Below, piece by piece: positions 50,666-59,534 of a stretch of 64,000 nucleotides of DNA. Positions within the stretch are counted from its first letter, which is position 1. Each line of letters opens with the position of its first letter. Both the position numbers and the translations under genes were made by a program. The stretch is from positions 1 to 64,000 of the forward strand of contig FCNA01000132.1 in assembly GCA_900018345.1 (NCBI GenBank). The letters run 5' to 3'. The DNA comes from Clostridiales bacterium CHKCI006 (lineage in GTDB: Bacteria > Bacillota_I > Bacilli_A > Erysipelotrichales > Coprobacillaceae). The notes under the pieces are model-generated. The model was not told the DNA's origin. It worked only from the letters and a program-made list of their open reading frames with translations, and did no database searches.

Positions 50666-52462
50666 TCAATTCGTATTCGCTCGTAATTCTTCTTCAATGG
50701 GCATCTTTAAAATAGGAATGAAGAACACTATGCCCGGAAGTAAAATATCGATTACCAATAAAAGAATGCCTAAACGAATAAATGATACATCCAGTTGAAG
50801 GGTAAAGTATTTCAGGAAGAAATGATTGCCGACCATCATCAATAGACAGATTACTGCAAACGTCAATACAAAGTTAATCAGCAGTTTAAGGATCCATTCT
50901 CCAACTTCTAAAACGATAAGATCCTTACGGCTCAGACCATTGGCCTGATAGACGCAAAGCTCACGATGTTTATCTAAATATTCATGATAAGCCATATATG
51001 CTAAGAGAATAAAGGTAAGAATATTCATAATCATGAACGCCATATAGCCATAAAGTTGATTGGAAGCCATGCTGCTTTGCAGGGTTGCGACATCCTGGAA
51101 GGTATTCGTCATGGTGAAATGGGGATTGATCTTTGTCAGGTCCTCTTTGATCAGATCATACTGTTCGATATTATTGATATCCACAACATACTTGCTGGTG
51201 AAAGTAGCCTGATCATCCGGAAAGATAGAACTAGGTAAATACAGGATACAGCGACCACTTTGATCATCATACATAGAAGTTCGATTCATTCCTAACACAT
51301 CTTTTAAGATATATGAATGTGACGCGCCATCTATGTTTACCTGAATAGTCTCGTCCACATACGCTAACAACGTACTATCCGCATAGATACCCTCCGCCTC
51401 ATCACTTCCTACCTGAAATGGATAGATTGGATAAATCTGGACATCCTGTATCGTTCCATCCGGCAAGGCCAGAGTCCCATCTAAAACCAGGATCTTCTCC
51501 ACATCCTGGACACCGGCAACCTCAGCCATCTGTTCTATCTCTGCATCGATAGCTTCTGGCATCAGGGTATCAGTCAGCACAATGACCTCATCTTGGATTG
51601 CATTGCTTAACATTGTTTCATATTCCCTGTTTGAGATATCGTTATACCTGACTAGAAAAATACTCAAAGAAAGCAGTAGGATCGTTGCCAGCATCAGCCA
51701 TCCATGCCTTAAAAAAGAGCGGCGAATATAATGGAACGATAACTGACGATAAAATGAGAGTGGCACATGACTCTGACGCAGTTTTCTGCTTTTAGAGAGA
51801 GGATGCTCCGGCACTGTTTTCACTAAACGAATCTCTCCGGAATGGATCTGGTAGATACGACTGGCAAGATCATCATAAGCCTGCGTATGCGTCGAAACAA
51901 TGACGATCTTTCCTTTATCCCTAGCCAGTTTTGCCAGAATCGCCATCATCATATTCGCATTTTCATCATCTAAAGCACTCGTTGGCTCATCGGCCAGAAT
52001 CACCAGAGGATCCTTGGCCAACACACATGCCAAACAGAAGCGCTGTTTTTCTCCACCAGAAAGGGTATGCGCATAGCGTGAAGTCACCATATCCAAGCCG
52101 ACCAGGCGAAGCAAACGCCTGGCTTTCTTTACCGTCATCGTCTTTCCGGCTAAACTGGCAAACAAGCTTAGATTTTCATATAAGGACATCGAATCAATGA
52201 TATTAAAGTTCTGATAGATAAAACCAATCTCTCTTTTCTTAATCTGATCCCGTAAACTGCCATTCGCCATCTTTTTTCCATTCAGACGATAGACATAATG
52301 ACGGTGCTCGGATATCAAACCCAGGATATACAAAAGCGTCGTTTTTCCTGAACCGGATTCACCCTTAATAAAGGTCATTTCACCAGGATAAAAGCAGAGG
52401 GGATCCCTGCTTTCCAGACGAAAGCCTTCCCGATGAATGCTTAAGCCCGATATCTTCAGCAT
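50666..52462 (-). CDS. ABC transporter, ATPase-permease fusion (MacB/FtsX-like)
   Basis: The 598-residue protein has an N-terminal ATPase of the LolD/MacB type: Walker A IKGESGSGKTTLLYILGL, signature HTLSGGEKQRFCLACVLA, Walker B LVILADEPTSALDDENA. Then one membrane helix (WLMLATILLLSLSIFLV), an extracytoplasmic domain of about 200 residues and three C-terminal helices (GYMAFMIMNILTFILLAYMA ...), an FtsX-like permease layout. It follows the ABC gene at 52,467 by 4 bp and is probably co-transcribed. Such fusions export or sense peptides and often give bacteriocin or antimicrobial immunity. Confidence 0.88.
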   Translation of the reverse strand: MLKISGLSIHREGFRLESRDPLCFYPGEMTFIKGESGSGKTTLLYILGLISEHRHYVYRLNGKKMANGSLRDQIKKREIGFIYQNFNIIDSMSLYENLSLFASLAGKTMTVKKARRLLRLVGLDMVTSRYAHTLSGGEKQRFCLACVLAKDPLVILADEPTSALDDENANMMMAILAKLARDKGKIVIVSTHTQAYDDLASRIYQIHSGEIRLVKTVPEHPLSKSRKLRQSHVPLSFYRQLSFHYIRRSFLRHGWLMLATILLLSLSIFLVRYNDISNREYETMLSNAIQDEVIVLTDTLMPEAIDAEIEQMAEVAGVQDVEKILVLDGTLALPDGTIQDVQIYPIYPFQVGSDEAEGIYADSTLLAYVDETIQVNIDGASHSYILKDVLGMNRTSMYDDQSGRCILYLPSSIFPDDQATFTSKYVVDINNIEQYDLIKEDLTKINPHFTMTNTFQDVATLQSSMASNQLYGYMAFMIMNILTFILLAYMAYHEYLDKHRELCVYQANGLSRKDLIVLEVGEWILKLLINFVLTFAVICLLMMVGNHFFLKYFTLQLDVSFIRLGILLLVIDILLPGIVFFIPILKMPIEEELRANTN

Positions 52463-52466
52463 ATCC

Positions 52467-54611
52467 TCACCTCATCTTTCTGAAAAACAAATACTGACTC
52501 ACACCCTGACTCAAACAGATTGCCACAAGGTAGAAAAGGCCTGCTAATAAGATCATATCACTACTTAAACGAACCGTATATGGCGCCAGCGAATTGAGAT
52601 ACTCATTCACACCATAAGTCAGCAGATACATTACTATTATCCCAATCAATAGTTTCCAGCCAAATTCTTTCCAGAAAATCGACTTACAAGTGGCTTCATT
52701 CAAACCATTCTGTCTGAGGTAACAAATATCCTTCTGACGAACACGCAGGGTAAAGAACTGAATCATGACTAAACCGATCACTAAAATGACCAAAGCCAAC
52801 ACACTGTAAAGATAGGTGGTTCGTTTTGTTGAAGCTAATGGGTCCTCATTAACCTTAAATCCACTGCTGTTATAAGCTTTTGTCACAGTGACATTCAGAT
52901 TAGGATCGATCGATGTGATCTCACGCGTGACTTCATCAATAGCGTCTACCGAATCAACAGTTAAAACATAGACACTCGCATCCCAGACTGGATTCATACA
53001 CTCCATCGTCGATTCCTCCCAAGGTCCTCCGATATTTGACGGTGTATTCATCATCACTTCTAACAATGGCATATTGTCTTTACGATACTTTTCCTGAATA
53101 GCAATGATCTCTTCAATCGGTAAAAAAACATCAACTTCATCAGTATTATATGCGCCATAATCACCCACTATATTTTCTGTGAGAATACCTCTTATAGGAT
53201 ATTCAAAATAGCCATGAACGATGATTGGGCTTCTCGTTTTCACTTTTTCGCCAGTTATGGCAGGTTCTTCCCAAATAAAAACCCCCATTTCAAATTTCAA
53301 AGACTGGCTATTCAGATCAGTCAAGTTTAAATGATCCGCTAACCCCTGAGAGATGTAAATAACCCCATCTTCATTGAGTTGACTACAGCGATCATCATAA
53401 AGCTGGTGAGAATATACCGGTGCAACCGAATAGAGGAAAATCTGTTCACCAACGTCCAGTTCATATTGATCGAAAATCATTTGATAATAATCATCAAAAG
53501 TACCCGAATCAACTACCGTATCCCCATCTACAATTTCAACCGGTAATACATCATTACGCTCTGAGCCAGAAGAACCATCACTATTGAGTTTACTAAAATG
53601 ATGGATATTCTTTAAATATAGGAATGGCTCCACTGACAAAACATGATCCACATTTTTGAGTTGATCGACCATTTCTTCATCGATTGCCATATTTGAATCA
53701 TTATCCAGATTCGTATAAGAGCCTTCATACGAATTAGCCACTAGCAATTCTGTTTGATAGATATCTCGAACATTCAGCTTTTGCTCCTCAATATTCCCCT
53801 GTCCAAGTGTCAACATGCCAATTACCAGTGCAACACAAAGCGAAGAGACGAGTATTGACAATCCATTCACAAACTTAAAATGATATAAATAACGTTTAGC
53901 CAAATAGGATTGAATCCGTTTCAGCTGACCAGGTCGTATGTCTTGTTCTTTGGTAGGTGTGGCCTTCTTCAACTGAACGACCTTCAGCTTCTTATTATCT
54001 ATCGTATATTCATCATAATCGTGGAAATAGCCATGCTCGTGTGTCGCTACAACCACCATCTTCCCTTGTTGTACGGCTTCATCGATCAATGATACGATGG
54101 TCTTTTTATTCTTGTCATCCTGCATTGCTGTCGGTTCATCCAAAATAAGCAGTCTGGCATCCTTCAAAAAGGCGGAAGCTAAGGCAACTCGTTGTCTTTC
54201 GCCCCCAGACAATTTCTTGACCTTTTTATTTTTGAGCTTGGTCAGCCTTAACTTCTTGATGATCTCATTCATCTTCCTGGAACTATTCTGATTCAGCTTA
54301 CAGCTAAACGCCAACTGTTCCTTCACACTCATGTGTTCCAATAACTCCGCTTTCTGGTTCACGAACGCTACATCTTGCAATTTCAGCTCATTGATGGCTT
54401 TTTCATCACATGCTTTGATGTTCTGATCATCAATCTGAAAACTTTCAGCCAGATCCAGTTTGTTTAGGCTCAATAGTTCAAAGATGGAAGACTTTCCGGT
54501 TCCACTGGGACTTTGAATCAGGCATAAACGTCCATTTTGAATCACCAGTTCCCCTTGCTCAATGACGACTTTATTATCAAATTGAATGTGCAGTCCTTTT
54601 GCAGCCAACAT
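52467..54611 (-). CDS. ABC transporter, ATPase-permease fusion (copy 2)
   Basis: The 714-residue protein has an N-terminal ATPase (Walker A IQSPSGTGKSSIFELLSL; signature KKLSGGERQRVALASAFL; Walker B LLILDEPTAMQDDKNKK), one helix near residue 240, a large outside domain and three C-terminal helices (LYSVLALVILVIGLVMIQFF, LLIGIIVMYLLTYGV, MILLAGLFYLVAICLSQGV). Its ATPase is about 96% identical to that of the gene at 55,234 (9 differences over about 215 residues), yet the permease halves are clearly diverged. The aspartate/alanine spacing DEPTAMQDD differs from the usual DEPTxxLD. Confidence 0.88.
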   Translation of the reverse strand: MLAAKGLHIQFDNKVVIEQGELVIQNGRLCLIQSPSGTGKSSIFELLSLNKLDLAESFQIDDQNIKACDEKAINELKLQDVAFVNQKAELLEHMSVKEQLAFSCKLNQNSSRKMNEIIKKLRLTKLKNKKVKKLSGGERQRVALASAFLKDARLLILDEPTAMQDDKNKKTIVSLIDEAVQQGKMVVVATHEHGYFHDYDEYTIDNKKLKVVQLKKATPTKEQDIRPGQLKRIQSYLAKRYLYHFKFVNGLSILVSSLCVALVIGMLTLGQGNIEEQKLNVRDIYQTELLVANSYEGSYTNLDNDSNMAIDEEMVDQLKNVDHVLSVEPFLYLKNIHHFSKLNSDGSSGSERNDVLPVEIVDGDTVVDSGTFDDYYQMIFDQYELDVGEQIFLYSVAPVYSHQLYDDRCSQLNEDGVIYISQGLADHLNLTDLNSQSLKFEMGVFIWEEPAITGEKVKTRSPIIVHGYFEYPIRGILTENIVGDYGAYNTDEVDVFLPIEEIIAIQEKYRKDNMPLLEVMMNTPSNIGGPWEESTMECMNPVWDASVYVLTVDSVDAIDEVTREITSIDPNLNVTVTKAYNSSGFKVNEDPLASTKRTTYLYSVLALVILVIGLVMIQFFTLRVRQKDICYLRQNGLNEATCKSIFWKEFGWKLLIGIIVMYLLTYGVNEYLNSLAPYTVRLSSDMILLAGLFYLVAICLSQGVSQYLFFRKMR
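53962..54611. repeat. 650-bp repeat, copy A (ATPase domain)
   Basis: Aligns without gaps to 56,732-57,381 at a constant offset of 2,770 bp. Sequence identity drops sharply at the boundary to the permease part. Confidence 0.9.
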
Positions 54612-54741
54612 AATATGATCCCTTCTTTCTTTAAAGAATCCCCCTTTTTCGAATTATCATTTATCCCTTAATTTGAGTTTATCTAATTTATCACATAATG
54701 TAAAGACAATCTTTCCATTTTACTTGTCATCATTATATATA

Positions 54742-54753
54742 ACTCAATTGAGT
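54742..54753. promoter_or_regulatory. 12-bp palindrome upstream of ABC copy 2, possible operator
   Basis: ACTCAATTGAGT lies within TATATA-rich DNA about 130 bp before the ABC gene. Its place in the only non-coding gap (54,612-54,878) of this cluster suggests a binding site. No second copy was noticed. Confidence 0.4.
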
Positions 54754-54776
54754 ATATATCTCTTTATCGACTTACC

Positions 54777-54807
54777 TAAAAAACTTCTATGAAAGCTCAT
54801 AGAAGTT
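54777..54807 (-). terminator. Terminator after the bacteriocin-like gene
   Basis: A perfect AACTTCTATGA / TCATAGAAGTT hairpin is followed by a T-run on the minus strand, 72 bp past the stop of the small secreted protein gene. Confidence 0.85.
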
Positions 54808-54878
54808 AAAACAGAAGAAGCCATAAGCCCGGTAAAATCATCGAATCTGAGAATCAAATATCGAATGATTAACAATTG

Positions 54879-55232
54879 TTATTTGAAATAGTGAAAATTA
54901 GAAACCGTATATCGCCTGCTTGAGGTACCAAAAAAGCTGAATGTTACATAACCAGTCGCTTGAATATACGCACTTTTTGTAGAAGCACTTGGCCCTTCAG
55001 TCGTGCTTGAGTAACCAAGAGGATTCGATTTTCTCCAGGAACCACCTTGGTAAGTGGCATAATATCCATCAACGATAGAAGCATGAGTCGTCATGGTAGC
55101 ATAAGCATCATTCCAAGGTTGCGTCTTAGATAACGATTCTTCTCTAGGCGCTGGAATCCTAGCGGATACACCAACGACTAACAACAGCGATAGAATAAAT
55201 GTAAAGCCGAAAGTCAACATTTTCTTTAACAT
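54879..55232 (-). CDS. Small secreted protein, possibly lactococcin-972-like bacteriocin
   Basis: The 117-residue protein has a Sec signal peptide (KKMLTFGFTFILSLLLVVGVSA, cut probably near ARI) and a Cys-free, Ser/Tyr/Thr/Gly-rich mature part with YYATYQGGSWRKSNPLGYSS and TGYVTFSFFGTSSRRY. Size, composition and the adjacent FtsX-like ABC fusions recall lactococcin 972 systems, but the similarity is loose. It starts 2 bp after the ABC gene at 55,234, with AAAGGAGG upstream, and is followed by a terminator. It could instead be a secreted signal or adhesion protein. Confidence 0.55.
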   Translation of the reverse strand: MLKKMLTFGFTFILSLLLVVGVSARIPAPREESLSKTQPWNDAYATMTTHASIVDGYYATYQGGSWRKSNPLGYSSTTEGPSASTKSAYIQATGYVTFSFFGTSSRRYTVSNFHYFK

Positions 55233-55233
55233 A

Positions 55234-57381
55234 CTACGTCCTCCTTTTCTTAAACAAGCTCCTTCTGGTTTTAGAAAACATTAGTCTGTATAAACAATAA
55301 GTAAGAATAAATACGATTAAATAAAGAATAACACTCAAGAATATCAAATCTTCGCCGAAGCTAATCGGATACGAAACATAGGATTTTAAATAACGCATGA
55401 TAAGATAGGTAAACAAGATTGTCACCGGAATACTAATTACAAATTTCCAGAGATACTCTCGGCTATGTATGCTCGTTAAATCCTGATCAGATAATCCATT
55501 CTGCTGTAAATAATACAGATCTTTTTTACGCATCCGAACCATTAAGTAATTCATGATTGTGAGCCCCATCAACAAAGCTAAGACAATTAAAACACTATAC
55601 ATATAGACTGTTTGTTTAACAGTATTGGCTGCATCTTGAGAAATCTCTAATCCATTATTTGCGAAAGCTTTTGTCACTGTTGCATTCAAGTTCGAATCAA
55701 TAGCTGTAATAGAGCGAACCACATCATCAACAGCTTCTGGAGAATCAATATTAACCACGTACGCACTGGCTTGCCATCCTTGTTTCATGCACATCATTAA
55801 TGGATATGTAGTGTTCATCGTTACATATTCTGCTGGCTCTGTAGACATAACATCTAAAAGTTCCTGGTTTTTTTGTTGATATTCAATCTGCATTTTTTCA
55901 ATCTCTTGTGCCGAAAGATAAATATCGGACTGATTCATTAGGCCATAATTTCCTACAATATTCTCATTAAGAACTCCTTTGATCGGATAGGTTAGATCTG
56001 TCAAAACAGAAATTCCACTTCGAGACAGTCTCGTCTGATTCCCATTTTCATCCAATACAGCACTTGGTGACTCACCAATATAAATGCCTATTTGAAAATG
56101 TAAACTAACACCATTTATATTATCAATATTTAAATAATCAGCCAATTCTCGTGAAATATATACACCTTCTGCGTCATTCACTTCATCACATCTATCCTCA
56201 AGTCGCTGATGTGCGTAATAAGGTTCAACACCAAACACATTTTGCGTCGAATAAATTTCCTCAAAAGAAGTTTCTGCTATGACGCGATTATCCTGAATCG
56301 CCTCAATCAGGTGTGATGATGGTCTCACTGAATCTACACCATCTTCAGTTAATACATAATAAACAGGATTACTTAATAAATATAAATAGGGCTCAACCGA
56401 TAATACATGATCAACTTCTTTGATTTTTTCTATAACATCCGATGAAATAGCCAAATTACGTTCACTATCCAATCCTATAGGAGATTCAGGTAACGGATTC
56501 GTAACAAACAATTCTGTCTGATATATGTCACTTATATTTAGTGTTTGTTCTTTTACATTTCCTTGTCCTAACGATAACATACCAATGACTAATGCAATAC
56601 TAATGGAAAAGACTAGTAAATAAACCGTGTTGATGACAGGAAAATTGACCAAATAACATTTAGATAGGAATGATTTGATAGAAGAAAGCTGTCCTGCTTT
56701 TCTTGTATTCGTTTCTTCTTTTTCAATATTCGCTTTTTTCAACTGAATGACCTTCAGCTTCTTATTATCTATCGTATATTCATCATAATCGTGGAAATAG
56801 CCATGCTCGTGTGTCGCTACAACCACCATCTTCCCTTGTTGTACGGCTTCATCGATCAATGATACGATGGTCTTTTTATTCTTGTCATCCTGCATTGCTG
56901 TCGGTTCATCCAAAATAAGCAGTCTGGCATCCTTTAAAAAAGCGGAAGCTAAGGCAACTCGTTGTCTTTCGCCTCCAGACAATTTCTTGATTTTTTTGTT
57001 TTTGAGCTTGGTCAGCCTTAACTTCTTGATGATCTCATTCATCTTCCTGGAACTATTTTGATTCAGCTTACAGCTAAACTCCAACTGTTCCTTCACACTC
57101 ATGTGTTCCAATAACTCCGCTTTCTGGTTCACGAACGCTACGTCATGCAATTTCAGCTCATTGATGGCTTTTTCATCACTTGCTTTGATGTTCTGATCAT
57201 CAATCTGAAAACTTTCAGCCAGATCCAGTTTGTTTAGGCTCAATAGTTCAAAGATGGAAGACTTTCCGGTTCCACTGGGACTTTGAATCAGGCATAAACG
57301 TCCATTTTGAATCACTAGGTCCCCTTGCTCAATGACGACTTTGTTTCCAAATTGAATATGCAGACCTTTTACACTTAGCAT
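55234..57381 (-). CDS. ABC transporter, ATPase-permease fusion (copy 1)
   Basis: The 715-residue protein has the same plan as copy 2: Walker A IQSPSGTGKSSIFELLSL, signature KKLSGGERQRVALASAFL, Walker B LLILDEPTAMQDDKNKK, then one helix (VINTVYLLVFSISIALVIGM), an outside domain and three C-terminal helices (MYSVLIVLALLMGLTIMNYL ...). It heads the two-gene unit with the secreted protein. Start ATG 57381 follows a GGGGGG stretch. Probably exports the secreted peptide's relative or confers immunity; substrate not deducible. Confidence 0.88.
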   Translation of the reverse strand: MLSVKGLHIQFGNKVVIEQGDLVIQNGRLCLIQSPSGTGKSSIFELLSLNKLDLAESFQIDDQNIKASDEKAINELKLHDVAFVNQKAELLEHMSVKEQLEFSCKLNQNSSRKMNEIIKKLRLTKLKNKKIKKLSGGERQRVALASAFLKDARLLILDEPTAMQDDKNKKTIVSLIDEAVQQGKMVVVATHEHGYFHDYDEYTIDNKKLKVIQLKKANIEKEETNTRKAGQLSSIKSFLSKCYLVNFPVINTVYLLVFSISIALVIGMLSLGQGNVKEQTLNISDIYQTELFVTNPLPESPIGLDSERNLAISSDVIEKIKEVDHVLSVEPYLYLLSNPVYYVLTEDGVDSVRPSSHLIEAIQDNRVIAETSFEEIYSTQNVFGVEPYYAHQRLEDRCDEVNDAEGVYISRELADYLNIDNINGVSLHFQIGIYIGESPSAVLDENGNQTRLSRSGISVLTDLTYPIKGVLNENIVGNYGLMNQSDIYLSAQEIEKMQIEYQQKNQELLDVMSTEPAEYVTMNTTYPLMMCMKQGWQASAYVVNIDSPEAVDDVVRSITAIDSNLNATVTKAFANNGLEISQDAANTVKQTVYMYSVLIVLALLMGLTIMNYLMVRMRKKDLYYLQQNGLSDQDLTSIHSREYLWKFVISIPVTILFTYLIMRYLKSYVSYPISFGEDLIFLSVILYLIVFILTYCLYRLMFSKTRRSLFKKRRT
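56732..57381. repeat. 650-bp repeat, copy B (ATPase domain)
   Basis: Ungapped match to 53,962-54,611. Nucleotide runs of more than 100 bp are identical, including many third positions. Confidence 0.9.
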
Positions 57382-57440
57382 CTTAACCCCCCCTCTCTTT
57401 TTCTTCTTTTCTTAACTTTATTTTAGCAAGCGCTACCATT

Positions 57441-57485
57441 ATTGTACAGAAACATCTACACACTTTTTTGACAATTCCTTGTCAA
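57441..57485 (-). promoter_or_regulatory. Putative activator-dependent promoter of ABC copy 1
   Basis: On the minus strand TACAAT (57441-57446) has no good -35 at 17 bp. A perfect inverted repeat TTGACA-N6-TGTCAA (57468-57485) is centred about 42 bp before the expected start, where a class II activator would bind. TTGACA-N16-TGTCAA recurs at 57608-57635 before the divergent peptide gene. Together with AT-rich DNA these fill the 57,382-57,698 gap. Confidence 0.55.
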
Positions 57486-57698
57486 TTTTTTTATTTCTTA
57501 AGTATCATGTTTTTAGTGTTTTCTTATATCATTCATATCCTTTTTAGCATTTTAGTATATTTCGAATGTAAAAATTAGTTTTCATGCATTTATTTCATTC
57601 AAATTAATTGACAAATTTCATTTTTTATGTGTCAATGTCTTAAATAAAATGATTTTTTGATTTATAATTTGAATTGTAAACAAAGTGGAGGTTTAACT

Positions 57699-57872
57699 AT
57701 GAAACGAATATTAAAAATTATTTTTGTTCTTACATTATTTTTTACTTGTGTATTAATCACAGATAAACATTATAAAGCAAATAGTGAAAATACAAATAGA
57801 GAGATAATAGAAATCGTCACTCCATCCACACCGGTCAGCCCGTTATTCCAAAAAGATCCTCCACATGAATAA
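57699..57872 (+). CDS. Short secreted peptide precursor, candidate quorum-sensing pheromone
   Basis: The 57-residue product begins with a basic-hydrophobic signal sequence (MKRILKIIFVLTLFFTCVLI) and ends in a proline-rich polar tail (VTPSTPVSPLFQKDPPHE). ATG 57699 follows GTGGAGG. Its last 8 bp overlap the start of the RRNPP-like regulator, so both are translated together. Secreted pre-peptides beside RRNPP regulators usually give the signalling peptide after cleavage. The mature form cannot be seen. Confidence 0.65.
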   Translation: MKRILKIIFVLTLFFTCVLITDKHYKANSENTNREIIEIVTPSTPVSPLFQKDPPHE

Positions 57873-59121
57873 AGTTCAAAACATATCTTTATTTTTGAAG
57901 CTTAATCGAATAGTTGAAAAAATACCACAAATCAATGTATCTATCGACACTAAGCTTGATGCTTCTTTAATTAGCCGTTTCGAATCTGGAAATCGCATCC
58001 CCAATGCGAAGCAAATGAATCTATTGCTTAATTATTTTGGCACTGATGTAGAAACATATTCAAAAGAATTCCCAATCATTAGTAAAAGGCTTTCAGATTT
58101 ATTTATAGCCATTTACGAAGCACAACCCTATGAAGTTCGTGAACGGATCATCGAAGCAATTCCTAAAGATCTAATTAAAAAAACGCATTATTTTCCCTAT
58201 CTGTATTTATTCACTTTTTGCCACTATGTGAATGCTGGTAAAACAGCAGAAGCTTGCTCTTATTATGAAACACTTACTAAAGTTGTTGCAAACTACGATG
58301 AAGAAATGCAAGCCTTATTCTATATGTTTTCGACGTTATATCATTATGATACCAATTGTATTGATTTACAATTGAATGATTTTCGAAAGCTGAAGTCTTG
58401 TCAAGTCACAGATAAACGTATTCTCGCACTTTTACATTATTTTCTTCTTTCCACCTATCCTGAGCGCCATTCTCTTAAAAGTATCTTATTACATTACCAG
58501 AAGTGTAAAGAAATTCTAACGGAAGACCAAAACGTTTTCCGATTGACCATGTTGAACATGCAGCTTGCGATACTTTATGGTGAATACGATTTAGTAAAAG
58601 CATCCATCGCAACTGATTTAAGGACCTTAGAACAGCTTAAGCCATTCACTGGAATCACTCAATTAATTAAATCACTTCATTTTAACTTAAGTTGGTCTTA
58701 TATGCGTATACATGATTATCAATCCGCTTTTGATCATGCCTATGCCTGCAAAGATGACTATCATAATCGGACTATCTACTTTATGTTAGCGTTTTGTTGC
58801 TATCAGTTGAATAATCATCATGATTCTAAGAAATACATCCTTGCAGCTAGAAAAGCCCAACCATCAGCTCAATTCTACGACTATCTGCTGGACTGGCTTG
58901 AAGCTATGCTGGAAAAACCTTATCAAAAAAAATGTATTGAGACGCTTCTTTGCATCGAAAAAAAACTACAATATGAATTGGATTTTGAATCAAAACAATC
59001 AATTTTCGCTTTGATCGTTGATTATTATCATCACCATCATGAATTAGAGAAGATGAATCAATATCTAAATCAAATGGAACTTAAAAATGTCATCGTCTCT
59101 ATTCCTGCGCCTATTCAATAA
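57865..59121 (+). CDS. RRNPP-like (Rgg/PlcR-type) HTH-TPR regulator
   Basis: The 418-residue protein has an N-terminal helix-turn-helix (INVSIDTKLDASLISRFESG, then NAKQMNLLLNYF) and about 330 residues of TPR-like helical repeats (YLYLFTFCHYVNAGKTAEAC, LNMQLAILYGEYDLVKASIA, FNLSWSYMRIHDYQSAFDHA, YFMLAFCCYQLNNHHDSKKY). This is the plan of regulators that bind imported peptides. Coupling to the peptide gene and position beside the divergent ABC/bacteriocin genes suggest it controls them. The region is distinctly AT-rich compared with its neighbours. Confidence 0.82.
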   Translation: MNKVQNISLFLKLNRIVEKIPQINVSIDTKLDASLISRFESGNRIPNAKQMNLLLNYFGTDVETYSKEFPIISKRLSDLFIAIYEAQPYEVRERIIEAIPKDLIKKTHYFPYLYLFTFCHYVNAGKTAEACSYYETLTKVVANYDEEMQALFYMFSTLYHYDTNCIDLQLNDFRKLKSCQVTDKRILALLHYFLLSTYPERHSLKSILLHYQKCKEILTEDQNVFRLTMLNMQLAILYGEYDLVKASIATDLRTLEQLKPFTGITQLIKSLHFNLSWSYMRIHDYQSAFDHAYACKDDYHNRTIYFMLAFCCYQLNNHHDSKKYILAARKAQPSAQFYDYLLDWLEAMLEKPYQKKCIETLLCIEKKLQYELDFESKQSIFALIVDYYHHHHELEKMNQYLNQMELKNVIVSIPAPIQ

Positions 59122-59131
59122 GCGGTTACCC

Positions 59132-59161
59132 AAAAACGAGAGTTAGTCAGACTCTCGTTTT
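59132..59161 (+). terminator. Terminator of the regulator operon
   Basis: AAAACGAGAGT / ACTCTCGTTTT hairpin with a 7-8 nt loop, about 10 bp after the regulator stop and ending in a T-run. Confidence 0.85.
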
Positions 59162-59279
59162 ACCTATTCTGAATATCGGCAATGATCTGAATGGATATTG
59201 CTTCCTTCTTCCCCGCCTGCAATTATGGACTAAAGATTGGTAAAGCACACCGTTATATTATCGGCAGATAAGTACTGAA

Positions 59280-59471
59280 TCATTCATATTGCAAGATCTC
59301 TGCACCTAGATGCGCAATATTGCTAAAGAATAACACATCACTAATTAAAGTGATCATCAAAGTTAGATTGAGCCATAGGCGGTGTTTAGTTGGTGCTAAG
59401 ATAAATGTGCCAAAAAGGAGTCCAAGTGTGATAGCCAGAGATATTTGCAGCTTGAAATGACAGAAAATCAA
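59280..59471 (-). pseudogene. Possible remnant of a membrane protein gene
   Basis: An open frame ends at 59,280 and encodes two hydrophobic helices (LAITLGLLFGTFILA and LWLNLTLMITLISDVLFF). It starts only at a TTG without a ribosome site, just after an in-frame stop. It looks like the 3' end of a lost gene. Otherwise 59,162-59,534 holds nothing clear. Confidence 0.3.
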
Positions 59472-59534
59472 TGCATAAAATAAAAGAAATAGCTATTTTT
59501 TCGCAAACAAAAAGGGATCTCACCAGGAAATCCC

